From: Terrimonas sp.
GTDB taxonomy: Bacteria > Bacteroidota > Bacteroidia > Chitinophagales > Chitinophagaceae
Direction: 5' to 3'
DNA: 64,000 nt
NCBI RefSeq assembly: GCF_003075435.1
Contig: NZ_QCZJ01000007.1
Span: 124,001-188,000, forward strand
The notes under the pieces were generated by a model, which ran no database searches, was not told the DNA's origin, and was given only the letters and a program-made list of their open reading frames with translations. Of this stretch, positions 44,641 to 53,982 are shown piece after piece. Numbering within the stretch: the stretch's first letter is position 1; each line of letters begins with the position of its first letter. The position numbers were made by a program, and so were the translations under genes.

Positions 44641-45224
44641 TAGTGGCTAAAGCATTGGTTGAAGGTGTAAAAGTGTAATAAATACTACCCAAATAAATAT
44701 TTATGGTGATAATATTACGTTAAAAAATATCCGTTCTGCATCATATCGTGTGTGATGCAAACCAATGCTATTTTCCATAAATGAAATTAAAAAATGTGAT
44801 GAACGCTGATATACTGTGATGAAATCAAATCTTCTTACTGACGTACCCGGCTGAGGACATCGTCATATCGAACGAGCAACACGAGGCTTTACTATCATCG
44901 TTTTGGCGCGAGTGAGATATCTGCCGGGCAATAATACTAATGCTCAACATTTGAATTACTGCCTAACAGATTTCTCTCCCGCCATAACATACCTTTAATT
45001 CAATCTTCATAAGGCGGGATCGAAATGACGCGGCAGAGTTTTTATATTTTACTGTCAGCACTAAAGCAAAGTTTGTAATTTCCAACGCCAGCTCTTTGCA
45101 CTCGTGTACCTACGGGAAAAGCAACCTCAACTTCTTTTATTGCTTAACTATGTGATTGGTCTTTTGAGATATAAAACGCTATTCTAAAAGCTCATCCCTG
45201 ATCGCCGGTTATACTCCCGGAATA
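44641..45224. other. Intergenic gap of ~580 bases holding repeat family 2, copy F
   Basis: The half near the barrel gene (44641-44830) is AT-rich and should carry its promoter. The other half is a repeat copy. No gene or transposase was found. Confidence 0.6.
44840..45150. repeat. Dispersed repeat family 2, copy F
   Basis: Shares a ~120-base block with the copy at 53650: AGATTTCTCTCCCGCC, TAACATACCTTTAATTCAAT, GGCGGGATCGAAATGACG, TTTTACTGTCAGCAC, TTTGTAATTTCCAAC. Outer parts are diverged; a degenerate end GGGAAAAGCAACCTCAA matches the other copy's GGGAGAAGCAATCTCAA. Confidence 0.75.
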
Positions 45225-46328
45225 TTAAGATAGTATCTTTATAAATTGCTGCATTTCTTCTTTGGTACCTACGGTAATTCTTGACCACTTACCTTCTTCT
45301 TCATAAATACCGGTTCCCAAAATATTATTGCGTTTCAGCAAATCAAAATAATCTTTCTTATAATCAGCCAGTGTAAAATAAATAAAGTTAGTATTGGAAG
45401 GGATACACCTGATATTCAACTTTTCCATTTCGTCTATAGTATATCTTCTTACCTCATGAATTTTATCGTAGGTTCCCCTCACAAATTTTTCATCTTTTAA
45501 AGAAGCGATAGCCGCAGCAACTGATGGTACACTGCAACTGCCGTTTGCCCAGGTAGTAACCTGGCTGATTTCATTTATAGTATCCTTATGTGCAAGCGCA
45601 TATCCTACTCTTGCTCCTGCCATACCATAAATTTTAGAAAATGTCTTGGCAATAATAATGTTCCTGTGTTCTGACACCAGGCCGCACAAAGAAGGCTGTT
45701 CCGTGAAATCTATATAAGCTTCATCCACCAGCACCAGGGATTTTTCAGAAACTTTTTTCACAAATTCAACCAGCTTATCTCTTTCTAACATAGTACCTGT
45801 AGGGTTATTCGGATTGCATATATACACCAGCCTGGTATCATCCTGTATTGCAGCCATCATTGTAGGCAAATCAATTTTCTTATCTGTGGTGAGCGGCACT
45901 GTTATTTTTTTAAATCCTGTTTTCTCAATCATATTAGCCCAGAAAGCAAATGTTGGCACAGGTATTACAAAACTGCCGCCTTTCAATGCTGAATACCGTG
46001 CAACAATATCAAGTATTTCAGTTGAGCCTGCACCCATCAAAACATTGTCACCGGTGAGATCATACTTTTGTGCAATTGCCGACACCAGTTCATTCGTGCG
46101 GGCGCCACCATACCTGTTACTCTCCAGCAAATGATCAGCCATTGCTTTACGTGCCAGTGGCGATGGTCCATAAGGATTTTCGTTTGATGACAAACGAATG
46201 GGCTTATCAACTATAAATTCCCTTGTGAATGAATGTGAAGGTGAGGCTATAGTTTCCAGTCTGGAAATGGTTAAGCCGGCTACGCCTAAACCTATTTGTT
46301 TCAGCCAGCTTCTTCTGTTTGATCTCAT
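45225..46328 (-). CDS. Tat-exported histidinol-phosphate aminotransferase-like enzyme
   Basis: From the ATG giving MRSNRRSWLKQIGLGVAGL the protein has 367 residues with a twin-arginine export signal (NRRSWLKQ followed by a hydrophobic stretch). The rest is a complete class I/II aminotransferase of the HisC type: LSSNENPYGPSPLARKAM, GAGSTEILDIVARY, VYICNPNNPTGT, VLVDEAYIDFTEQP and PLP Lys in IIIAKTFSKIYGMAGARVGY. A PLP enzyme folded with cofactor and sent out by Tat is plausible. No his genes are nearby, so it is unlikely to serve histidine synthesis; its substrate in the periplasm is unknown. Confidence 0.88.
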   Translation of the reverse strand: MRSNRRSWLKQIGLGVAGLTISRLETIASPSHSFTREFIVDKPIRLSSNENPYGPSPLARKAMADHLLESNRYGGARTNELVSAIAQKYDLTGDNVLMGAGSTEILDIVARYSALKGGSFVIPVPTFAFWANMIEKTGFKKITVPLTTDKKIDLPTMMAAIQDDTRLVYICNPNNPTGTMLERDKLVEFVKKVSEKSLVLVDEAYIDFTEQPSLCGLVSEHRNIIIAKTFSKIYGMAGARVGYALAHKDTINEISQVTTWANGSCSVPSVAAAIASLKDEKFVRGTYDKIHEVRRYTIDEMEKLNIRCIPSNTNFIYFTLADYKKDYFDLLKRNNILGTGIYEEEGKWSRITVGTKEEMQQFIKILS

Positions 46329-46640
46329 AATTGCAGTGTTTAAAATTATTGGGAAAAGTGCAGGCAATAAGTCGTTAAAATGTACGCAATGTTACATAGC
46401 GGTATAAATTTACTTTATACGGCTCAAAACAGGAAATAGAAGAATTTAACCGGTATGTTACAAACTTAGCTACTACTATCAGCGCCTGTTGTGTCACTCA
46501 CTTGTACGTCCGGTAACGCTATTCAGCAACGTGCCGCTGCAAAACAATCGGTAACTTTTAGCAGAGACAAAGTCTCTGAAGAACATAATTTGTACGAAAT
46601 CTGAAGACTTCGTACAGCAAACCAGCATCGATTAGAAGCC
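46329..46640. other. Intergenic region with small hairpins
   Basis: Contains CAGAGAC/GTCTCTG (46562-46578), TGTACGAA/TTCGTACA (46591-46616) and AAGCCTCAGGCTT just after the kinase stop. The last is a short minus-strand terminator candidate. No gene. Confidence 0.5.
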
Positions 46641-49600
46641 TCAGGCTTTTAACGGAAGTGAGAAATAAAAAGTTGAACCTTCTCCCAATTCACTTGTTAC
46701 ACCAATTGTACCACGGCTGCGTTTTATAATTTCAGAAGCTATATATAAACCTATACCAAACCCGGGATAGGTTTTCGTATTTTTATTTGGCACTCTGTAA
46801 AATCTTTCAAATATTTTAACCTGGTCTTTTTTCGAGATACCAATACCATTGTCTTTAATCGTAACTACTACCTCGTTGTCTGTAATTTCACTTTTTACAT
46901 CTATAATATTTGAAGACGGAGAATATTTAACCGCGTTATTAATAAGATTGGCTATCACCTGTCTTATCCTGTCCTTATCCGCATAAATGAATGCCGGTTG
47001 CTTATACTCATAATTTATTACAAATCCCGGGTTGATCATTCTTTTTTCCTCCATTATTTCTGAGAGAAACATATTCAAATCAAAATCCTCTTCTTCAAAA
47101 ACAAGATTTCCAAGTTTTATTTTCGACAGGTCCAGCAGCTCAGAGATAAGTTTATTTAGCCGGACGGTTTGTTTATCAATAACATTTAATGAAGTAATAA
47201 GGAAATTATCTCCGCTGTTTTCATACTTTGACTGTAGTAACTGCGTGTATCCTTTCAGCGAGGTAACCGGTGTTTTTAATTCATGGCTTGCCATGCTGAT
47301 AAAATAATCTTTTTGCTGGTCTATTTCTTTTATATCATGTATATCAGTGCTGGTTCCCACCCACATTTGTATCACACCATCAGCGTCACGTTGCGGAATA
47401 GCCCTGCTGAGCTGCCACCTGTATTCCCCGTCAAATCTCCTGAACCGATGTTCAAAAATAAAATCCTCACCCGTTGAAACCGAATGCTGCCACAGCCTTG
47501 AATTTTCCTGTTGCTCATCAGGATGAACTATTTTTAATAAACCATCTCCGCGAAGATCCTGGAAGCTTAATCCACTATAATCATACACGGCGCTGTTATA
47601 ATAATTAATATTTCCTTTTTCATCACTTGTCCATATCAATTGAGGCATTGAATCTGCAAGCAGCCTGAATTTTTGTTCCCGTTCTTCTAATTCCTGCTCA
47701 TAAAATTTATCTTCGGTTATATCGCGGAGGATACCGATTATTTTAGAAGGTATTCCCTCTTCATAAAAAACTTTTCCCTGCACCCTGATCCACCGCAAAA
47801 TACCATCAGCCCTTATGATCCGTGTCTCATAAGTATAAATGCCGGTAGTCATCGCCAGTTCAAAAGCTTTTTCTACTATTTCTTTCAGATCTTTCGGATG
47901 AAGCAGTGACCGCAGTTGCCGATGGGTAACTTCATTTAATGTTTCAAGTCCGAATATTTCTTTAAGCCTCGGCGAATAAATAAGGCGCTTCGTTCTTAAA
48001 TCAAGGTCCCAGGTTGCCAGTTCCGCCGATTCCAGCGCAATTCGTAATCTTTCTTCAGCATCTTCAACTTTTTTCCTTGCATTCACTTTTTCCGTTACAT
48101 CATTTACAGTTATCATGATAGCCGAAACGCGTCCGTCTGTTTCGAATAAGGGGGCATATTCAAAGTCAAGATAAAATTTGCTCATACCATCACTGCCCAT
48201 TACATACGCAACAGACTCCGCTTCCTGGTGTGGTTTGCCTGAAGTAAATACTTTTCTCAATAATTCCGGGTACTTCTGTTCAACCAATTCCGGAAAAGCA
48301 TCTGTTACTTTCTTTCCTACAACCTCTTCTTCTTTCCGCCTCCATATTTTTTCAAACATCACTGTATTAGCCATTTCTATTACAAAATCTTCACCACGGA
48401 ATATTGTCATGGGTATGGGAGATTGCATAATAAAATTCCTGAACTGTTTCTCACTTTCAGCAAGCGCGTGCTGCGCTTTTACAGAAGAGGTAACATCTGT
48501 GGCAATAACAATAATCCCGGTTATAGTATCACTTTCCTCACGTAAAGGCTGGTAAACAAAATTAAAATACGCCAGTTCTGATTTGCCATAACGGTTTATG
48601 GTTACAGGAAATTCATTACCATAATAAGGAATACCATTTTTTAGTACCTGTGTCAATAATCCACCCACCGAGGCTTTAACTTCCGGCAAAGAATCAAATA
48701 ATGGCTTGTCAATAAAATCAGCTGCTTTCCTGTCTACCAGTTCCATGTACTTGTCATTAGCAAGTTCTACCACAAAATTTTCACCACGTAATATGGTTAT
48801 TCCAACAGGCGCCTGTTTTACGGTGTTGCGAAATTTCTTTTCCCGGTCATCTACTTCATGAAATAAACGCAACAGGGTTGCTTCAGCTTTTTTTTGTTCA
48901 TTTATATTGGTGAATGTACCTATCCATTTCTCTATCTGTCCTCTCTCATTACGTGTTGGCAAACCATTCGCGAAAAACCATTCATATTCCCCATTCTTAT
49001 TTTTAAGCCTCACTTCCGTTTTATATATATCACCTGTTTTAAGCGATGCACTCCAGGTTTCAAGAACATGATTGATATCTTCCGGATGTACCATCCTGGT
49101 AAAGGTCTTTTCATCATATGGATCAAGCCCAGTAAATGCCTTCCATCGTTTTGAAGCAAAAGTTTGATTGCCATTTCTATCCGTTGTCCACACCAATGCA
49201 GGCAGAAGATCGGCCAACTCCCGGAAATCTCTTCCGATTTCTTCCAGCTTTCTGTTAGCCACTACTTTCCCGGTAATATCCTGTATTATCCCGCTAAACC
49301 TGCAGGCTATTCCTTTATCATCAAAAAAAGCTCTTCCCTTTGCAAGTAAATGTCTTAAAACACCAGACTGAGGTTCTATTATTGCACATTCCGTTTCAAA
49401 ACTACCGCCTGAAACACCATTCAATGCCTGTTGAATGGAATTGATCACACGCTCCCTGTCATCTTCAATTATTCTTTTTAATGCAAATTCAAAATCAATT
49501 TCATTTTTGGATGGAAATCCTGCCCATGCTCTCAGAAGATCATTACAAACTAATTTACCGGTTGCCGGGTTCAAATCCCATGTGCCCAGGTCGCCGGCAT

Positions 49601-50147
49601 CAATGGCAAATGACAATTCATCCCGGCTGTTGTTAACCTGGCGAAATGCTTCAACTTCTTTTGTAGTTTCATAACAGGTAACCAAAACGCCCGCAGGCTT
49701 CAGCATCTCATCATATACAGGGCTGTAACTGAAAGTCCAGTATACATCTTCTATCTTACCATTCCTATATATAGGAATTAACTGGTTTTCACTCCAGGTA
49801 GCATCTCCTTCATTTAATACCTGGTCAATAAGCGGTTTAATGATATCCCATATTTCTGCCCAGGCATCTTCCGCCGGTTTGCCTAATATTCCGGGATGCT
49901 TGCCATTTATACCAAGACTGGGACGGTATGCATCATTATAAAAACAGATCAGTTCTTTACCCCACCACAAAAACATGGGGAATTTAGAGTTGAGTAAATT
50001 ATTCAACGTTGTGCGCAAACTTTGCGGCCATTGTTGCGGATTACCCACAGGAGTTTCTTCCCAGTTTTTTTCCCGGATGAGCTTCCCCATCTCGCCGCCA
50101 CCGGATAAAAAATGTTGTTGTACGCTGATATCTTCTTCGGGTTTCAT
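46641..50147 (-). CDS. Soluble multi-PAS sensor histidine kinase (seven PAS domains)
   Basis: An ATG giving MKPEEDISVQQHF yields 1168 residues with no membrane helices. Seven PAS units follow one another, recognisable by starts such as LNSKFPMFLWWGKELICFYN, AIDAGDLGTWDLN, LADLLPALVWTTDRNGN, VKQAPVGITILRGENF, IMQSPIPMTIFRGEDF, ALESAELATWDLDLR and LADSMPQLIWTSDEKGN; several end in DIT/DVT motifs. Then HisKA with the phospho-His in SMASHELKTPVTSLKG and HATPase with NLINNAVKYSPSSN, DNGIGISKKDQ and GFGIGLYIASEII. No receiver domain and no cognate regulator lie nearby. Confidence 0.95.
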   Translation of the reverse strand: MKPEEDISVQQHFLSGGGEMGKLIREKNWEETPVGNPQQWPQSLRTTLNNLLNSKFPMFLWWGKELICFYNDAYRPSLGINGKHPGILGKPAEDAWAEIWDIIKPLIDQVLNEGDATWSENQLIPIYRNGKIEDVYWTFSYSPVYDEMLKPAGVLVTCYETTKEVEAFRQVNNSRDELSFAIDAGDLGTWDLNPATGKLVCNDLLRAWAGFPSKNEIDFEFALKRIIEDDRERVINSIQQALNGVSGGSFETECAIIEPQSGVLRHLLAKGRAFFDDKGIACRFSGIIQDITGKVVANRKLEEIGRDFRELADLLPALVWTTDRNGNQTFASKRWKAFTGLDPYDEKTFTRMVHPEDINHVLETWSASLKTGDIYKTEVRLKNKNGEYEWFFANGLPTRNERGQIEKWIGTFTNINEQKKAEATLLRLFHEVDDREKKFRNTVKQAPVGITILRGENFVVELANDKYMELVDRKAADFIDKPLFDSLPEVKASVGGLLTQVLKNGIPYYGNEFPVTINRYGKSELAYFNFVYQPLREESDTITGIIVIATDVTSSVKAQHALAESEKQFRNFIMQSPIPMTIFRGEDFVIEMANTVMFEKIWRRKEEEVVGKKVTDAFPELVEQKYPELLRKVFTSGKPHQEAESVAYVMGSDGMSKFYLDFEYAPLFETDGRVSAIMITVNDVTEKVNARKKVEDAEERLRIALESAELATWDLDLRTKRLIYSPRLKEIFGLETLNEVTHRQLRSLLHPKDLKEIVEKAFELAMTTGIYTYETRIIRADGILRWIRVQGKVFYEEGIPSKIIGILRDITEDKFYEQELEEREQKFRLLADSMPQLIWTSDEKGNINYYNSAVYDYSGLSFQDLRGDGLLKIVHPDEQQENSRLWQHSVSTGEDFIFEHRFRRFDGEYRWQLSRAIPQRDADGVIQMWVGTSTDIHDIKEIDQQKDYFISMASHELKTPVTSLKGYTQLLQSKYENSGDNFLITSLNVIDKQTVRLNKLISELLDLSKIKLGNLVFEEEDFDLNMFLSEIMEEKRMINPGFVINYEYKQPAFIYADKDRIRQVIANLINNAVKYSPSSNIIDVKSEITDNEVVVTIKDNGIGISKKDQVKIFERFYRVPNKNTKTYPGFGIGLYIASEIIKRSRGTIGVTSELGEGSTFYFSLPLKA

Positions 50148-50236
50148 TAAAATAGCTTTAATCAAAATTCCTGTTGCTACGGGCTTGTATTCTTCAAATA
50201 TATTGGTTTGCTTTTAAAGAAATTATTCCGCCCCCA

Positions 50237-50441
50237 GGGTGCATTCAAATTTTCGTATGCAGGTACTACAGCTATGGTAGATGCCTCGTGCCCCGGCATG
50301 ACAATCCGTAGTGCTGTGTTGGGCGTCAGTGCTATTGTTGAACATTGGTACTATTGTTCAATATACATTCTTCTGCTGTAATGCCGGGGCACGAGGCTCT
50401 GCACTATATCGTCATATACACGAAAATTTGAATTGCGCCCG
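50237..50441. repeat. Palindromic repeat family 1, copy E (most complete)
   Basis: Outer ends GGGTGCATTCAAATTTTCGT and ACGAAAATTTGAATTGCGCC(C) are inverted copies with few changes. Inner arms are GATGCCTCGTGCCCCGGCAT(GACA) and (TG)TAATGCCGGGGCACGAGGC. The core between them is AT-rich with TATTGTTGAACATTGGTACT. It fills most of the gap before the flavin monooxygenase gene. Confidence 0.85.
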
Positions 50442-50477
50442 TCCGCTATACGGGTATATTTTAATCTGGTATTATTG

Positions 50478-50485
50478 TAGCTTTG
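50478..50485 (+). promoter_or_regulatory. Candidate -7 element of the flavin monooxygenase gene
   Basis: TAGCTTTG is an exact match to the Bacteroidota TAnnTTTG element, ~53 bases before the ATG. No clear -33 TTTG at the usual distance was seen. Confidence 0.45.
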
Positions 50486-50537
50486 CAGATTATTTTATAA
50501 ACCAATCCATAACGACTGCTTGCAAAGATTAAACCAA

Positions 50538-51527
50538 ATGAAGCAGTTACAATTATCTATACTTGACCTGGCAATAGTTATTGAAGGAGGAAATGCAAAT
50601 TCAGCCATACAAAGAACAGTGGAAGCAGCCCGGCATGCAGAGCAACTGGGTTTTAAACGTATCTGGCTGGCAGAACATCACAACATGGAAAATATTGCCA
50701 GTTCGGCTACATCAGTTTTGATCGGTCATGTGGCAGGCAAAACAAATCATATACGTGTTGGCTCTGGCGGTATTATGCTGCCTAATCATTCGCCGCTTGC
50801 CATTGCCGAACAGTTCGGCACGCTTGAAAGCTTATATCCCGGCAGGATTGACCTGGGGTTGGGAAGGGCGCCCGGCACAGATCAGCTAACCGCAATGGCA
50901 TTGAGAAGAAGCAATGACGCGGTATACAATTTCCCCGCAGAGATCCGCCAGTTGCAAACCTATTTCAGTAAAGAAAATCAACAGTCACGCGTACGCGCTT
51001 TTCCGGGGGAAGGCTCAGATATCCCTATCTGGATTTTAGGATCCAGTACCGATAGTGCATACCTTGCTGCCGACATGGGATTGCCTTATGCTTTTGCCGC
51101 GCACTTTGCACCGGCACAATTCAGAACAGCGATTAATATTTACCGGAATCATTTTAAACCTTCTGCGCAATTGCAGCAGCCTTATGTACTGGCATGTGTA
51201 AACGTTATAGCGGCAGATACGGATAAGGAAGCGCATTTTCTTGCCACCAGTCTTTTCAGGATGTTCACAGGCATTGTTACCAATATGCGCAAACCAATGC
51301 AGCCGCCTGTTGCCTCAATGGAACCATACTGGAACGATGAAATAAAAGCCGCGCTATCGCAAATGCTGGCCTGCACCTTTATTGGTGGAAAAGAAAAAGT
51401 AAAAGAGGAACTTCTTGCATTTGTTGAAGAAACAGAGATAGATGAACTGATGACCACAACAAATATATATGATGAGAAAGCAAGGTTGTATTCGATGGAT
51501 ATATTGAAGGAGGTGTTGAGGGGGTAG
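50538..51527 (+). CDS. LLM-class flavin-dependent monooxygenase
   Basis: The ATG gives [20 protein letters not shown], 329 residues. Luciferase-like monooxygenase features: [50 protein letters not shown] and [20 protein letters not shown]. This is the YhbW/alkanal-monooxygenase-like subgroup, which uses reduced flavin; the substrate is unknown. A -7-type promoter element lies upstream, and the gene stands alone. Confidence 0.92.
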   Translation: MKQLQLSILDLAIVIEGGNANSAIQRTVEAARHAEQLGFKRIWLAEHHNMENIASSATSVLIGHVAGKTNHIRVGSGGIMLPNHSPLAIAEQFGTLESLYPGRIDLGLGRAPGTDQLTAMALRRSNDAVYNFPAEIRQLQTYFSKENQQSRVRAFPGEGSDIPIWILGSSTDSAYLAADMGLPYAFAAHFAPAQFRTAINIYRNHFKPSAQLQQPYVLACVNVIAADTDKEAHFLATSLFRMFTGIVTNMRKPMQPPVASMEPYWNDEIKAALSQMLACTFIGGKEKVKEELLAFVEETEIDELMTTTNIYDEKARLYSMDILKEVLRG

Positions 51528-51528
51528 T

Positions 51529-51615
51529 TCCCTCACCCCCGGCCCTCTCCGCACGGCGGAAAGGGGAGCCCAAATTCAAACCAGGTTAATAATATAGCGA
51601 GAGGGGGAGGTTGAA
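51529..51615. repeat. Short GC-rich intergenic repeat
   Basis: CCCTCACCCCCGGCCCTCTC ... GGAAAGGGGAG ... GAGAGGGGGAGG, an imperfect palindrome of the kind found dispersed between genes in Bacteroidota. Single copy in this window. It lies just after the monooxygenase stop. Confidence 0.5.
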
Positions 51616-51716
51616 AATCTAAAAGTGTGATGAATATTAAACACTTTGTTTGGATGCGTTTTATTGTTGATGTGGTAGTTATAAAGGAGCAATAGACAAC
51701 TAATATAGCATCGTAT

Positions 51717-52283
51717 TTATTCGACATTAGTGTTTATCCAGGTAATAACTTTATCCACCATCAGGTTCTCAATGGTACTATGTGTTACGGCAGTCTCCTG
51801 TATATTTTGCCTGGTTAAATCAATATTTTCAATTATAGTATCAGCAGAAACTGCAACAGTTTGCATTCCATATGAGCGTAACGGGAAATTAGGAATGCTT
51901 TGATAAACATTGATATTCTTTTTGACGTTGTGTGGAATTGTACGGTCAATCTTATGCGACCAGGGTCCGTTAGCAACATCTATAGTAATCAACAGGTTTA
52001 TATTCAGTGCAGACTGCAGCATTCTCGACAATTGCAGTACTACATCTCCTCCTTTACTGTAACCATACAGTATAACATATGGGGTATTGCTTTTAGAGGA
52101 TAAGTAGTTAAACAACTTCTTTAACGAGCTCCCAAAATCAAGAAAGTAGTTGTAATTAATAATAACCACTTCATCAAAGCTTTCATGTATTGCTTTATAA
52201 ATATGCTTTGTGCCTTTTGATATTCCCCGCATACCTGAAAACAGGTCAGATCCTCCTACAAGCACCGCGATTTTTTCACTCAT
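51717..52283 (-). CDS. Alpha/beta-hydrolase-like protein
   Basis: From the ATG giving MSEKIAVLVGGSDLF the product has 188 residues. It has an N-terminal strand with GG, the nucleophile motif GYSKGGDVVLQL (Ser in G-Y-S-K-G), an acid strand INLLITIDVANG, and a C-terminal His in AVTHSTIENL. This is a small alpha/beta hydrolase without a signal. Substrate unknown. It follows cinA after 14 bases on the same strand. Confidence 0.7.
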   Translation of the reverse strand: MSEKIAVLVGGSDLFSGMRGISKGTKHIYKAIHESFDEVVIINYNYFLDFGSSLKKLFNYLSSKSNTPYVILYGYSKGGDVVLQLSRMLQSALNINLLITIDVANGPWSHKIDRTIPHNVKKNINVYQSIPNFPLRSYGMQTVAVSADTIIENIDLTRQNIQETAVTHSTIENLMVDKVITWINTNVE

Positions 52284-52297
52284 AAAATTCCACCGGT

Positions 52298-53575
52298 TTA
52301 TTCTTCTAAAATACACTTCCTCAACATATTCAACGCATATATCGCCGCCATTTCAATATTCCTTTCCCTGTCATAACGGAAATGAAATTTCTCCGTTATT
52401 ATACGGTTACGGCTACCCGCCGCTATCCAAACCGTGCCAACCGGTTTATCAGAGGTGCCGCCGCCCGGGCCCATAATGCCTGAAGTTGCCACGGCATAAT
52501 CCGTATGCATTGCCGCCATCACACCGGTAACCATTTGCCGCACCGTTGCTTCACTCACCGCGCCGTCTGTAAGCAAAATTTCTTGTTTTACGTGTAGCAC
52601 ATTTTCCTTTACTTCATTGGCGTAGCTCACCACACTGCCTTTAAAGTAATCAGATGAACCGGCAAAAGAAGTGATCAGGTGCGCTATATAACCACCGGTA
52701 CAACTTTCTGCCGTTGAAACCGTAGCCTTCTTTTCTTTCAAAAGTTTGCCTATAACCTTAGCCAGGGGTATATCTTCATCTACTACCAGCCACTCCTTTA
52801 CGTATGTTTTTAATGCATTAAAAGATGCATTCAGTTGCTGTTGCAGTCTTTCATTATTGCTGTCGCTACCGGTAATGCGTAAACGCACCATGCCATAGTT
52901 GGGTAAATAAGCAAGCTTGAAATTTGAAGGCAGTGTGTTTTCCCAATCCTGTATTTTTTCCGCTATAAAAGATTCACCAATGCCTGCTGTAAGTAAGGTG
53001 CGGTGATCAATAAATGGAAATGTAAAATATTGCTGTAGCCTGGGAATTACATAATCTGTCATCATACCTTTCATTTCATGCGGCACGCCGGGCATGCTCA
53101 CGATTATATTTCCATCTTTTTCAAACCACATTCCCGGGGCTGTGCCTCTTTTATTGGGTATTACAGTGCAAACATCAGGCACTTCCGCCTGCTTCATATT
53201 CCGCTCTATCATCGGGCGGTTAAGCCTGGCGAATATCTGTTGCACATTTTCCAAAGCGCCTTTGTCCATCACCAGCTTACCACCAAAATATTCCGCCAGC
53301 ACAGGTTTGGTAATATCGTCTGCCGTGGGGCCAAGTCCACCGGTAATTAAAACAATAGTGGCAGCTTTCATTTCTGTATTCAATGCATTTACAATTTCTT
53401 CTTTACTATCTCCAACAGATATTCTTCTCCGCAGCCAGATACCTGCTTTATTCAGCTCCTGCGCTATCCATGCACTGTTGGTATCTACTACCTGGCCTAT
53501 CAATAATTCATCTCCTATGGTTATAATGGAGGCATAAATTGCCGGAATGTTGTTTGATTTTATATCTCGATTCAT
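52298..53575 (-). CDS. cinA: CinA family nicotinamide mononucleotide deamidase
   Basis: A 425-residue two-domain protein. The N-terminal molybdopterin-binding-like domain has ITIGDELLIGQVVDTNSAW, LITGGLGPTADDI and SMPGVPHEM. The C-terminal PncC-type deamidase domain has STAESCTGGYIAHL, GSVVSYANEVK and ATSGIMGPGGGT. It recycles NMN to nicotinic acid mononucleotide in the pyridine nucleotide cycle. A ~13-residue N-terminal extension compared with usual CinA may mean the true start is internal, though no ATG is there. Confidence 0.95.
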   Translation of the reverse strand: MNRDIKSNNIPAIYASIITIGDELLIGQVVDTNSAWIAQELNKAGIWLRRRISVGDSKEEIVNALNTEMKAATIVLITGGLGPTADDITKPVLAEYFGGKLVMDKGALENVQQIFARLNRPMIERNMKQAEVPDVCTVIPNKRGTAPGMWFEKDGNIIVSMPGVPHEMKGMMTDYVIPRLQQYFTFPFIDHRTLLTAGIGESFIAEKIQDWENTLPSNFKLAYLPNYGMVRLRITGSDSNNERLQQQLNASFNALKTYVKEWLVVDEDIPLAKVIGKLLKEKKATVSTAESCTGGYIAHLITSFAGSSDYFKGSVVSYANEVKENVLHVKQEILLTDGAVSEATVRQMVTGVMAAMHTDYAVATSGIMGPGGGTSDKPVGTVWIAAGSRNRIITEKFHFRYDRERNIEMAAIYALNMLRKCILEE

Positions 53576-53982
53576 TTTTTTTATTTTGCTTTGGGCTATC
53601 GGCCATGGCCATTTTAATATTTAGATCATTGGTATTAGTTTAGAAAAACCCTAAGGCAAATTGCAGCAGCTACAGGAGATTGCTTCGCCCGCCGTAATAT
53701 GCCTTTAACTCAAATCTTCGTGCCGGCGGGCTCGCAAGGACGGCATAGCGTATTTTGATTTTACTGTCAGCACTGCGGCAAGGTTTATAATTGGTCAACC
53801 TCTCGCGTCATTGCGATCCCGCCCCAACCATTTATAAATATCAGGTTGATATGCGGGAGAAGCAATCTCAATTCCTTTGTAGACCTCTTTTTATTACTTA
53901 ACATTTTAATATTCCTTTATTACCTTCATTTATTTAAGAATAAAATTAATCGTTTGTAGTCAGTCGTTAAATATTATTTGTA
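53576..53982. other. Divergent intergenic region containing repeat family 2, copy G
   Basis: About 400 bases between cinA and the PBP4-type gene. The middle is a repeat copy; the flanks are AT-rich and should carry the two promoters. No gene. Confidence 0.6.
53650..53890. repeat. Dispersed repeat family 2, copy G
   Basis: Bounded by a perfect inverted repeat, GAGATTGCTTC (53676-53686) and GAAGCAATCTC (53859-53869). Interior contains GCCCGCCGTAATATGCCTTT, GGCGGGCTCGCAAGGACGG, TTTTACTGTCAGCACTGC and CTCTCGCGTCATTGCGATCC. Homologous to copy F over ~120 bases. Confidence 0.8.

Noticed and set aside
45225-46328. Histidine biosynthesis gene hisC
   Set aside because: The product carries a Tat signal and no other his gene is nearby.
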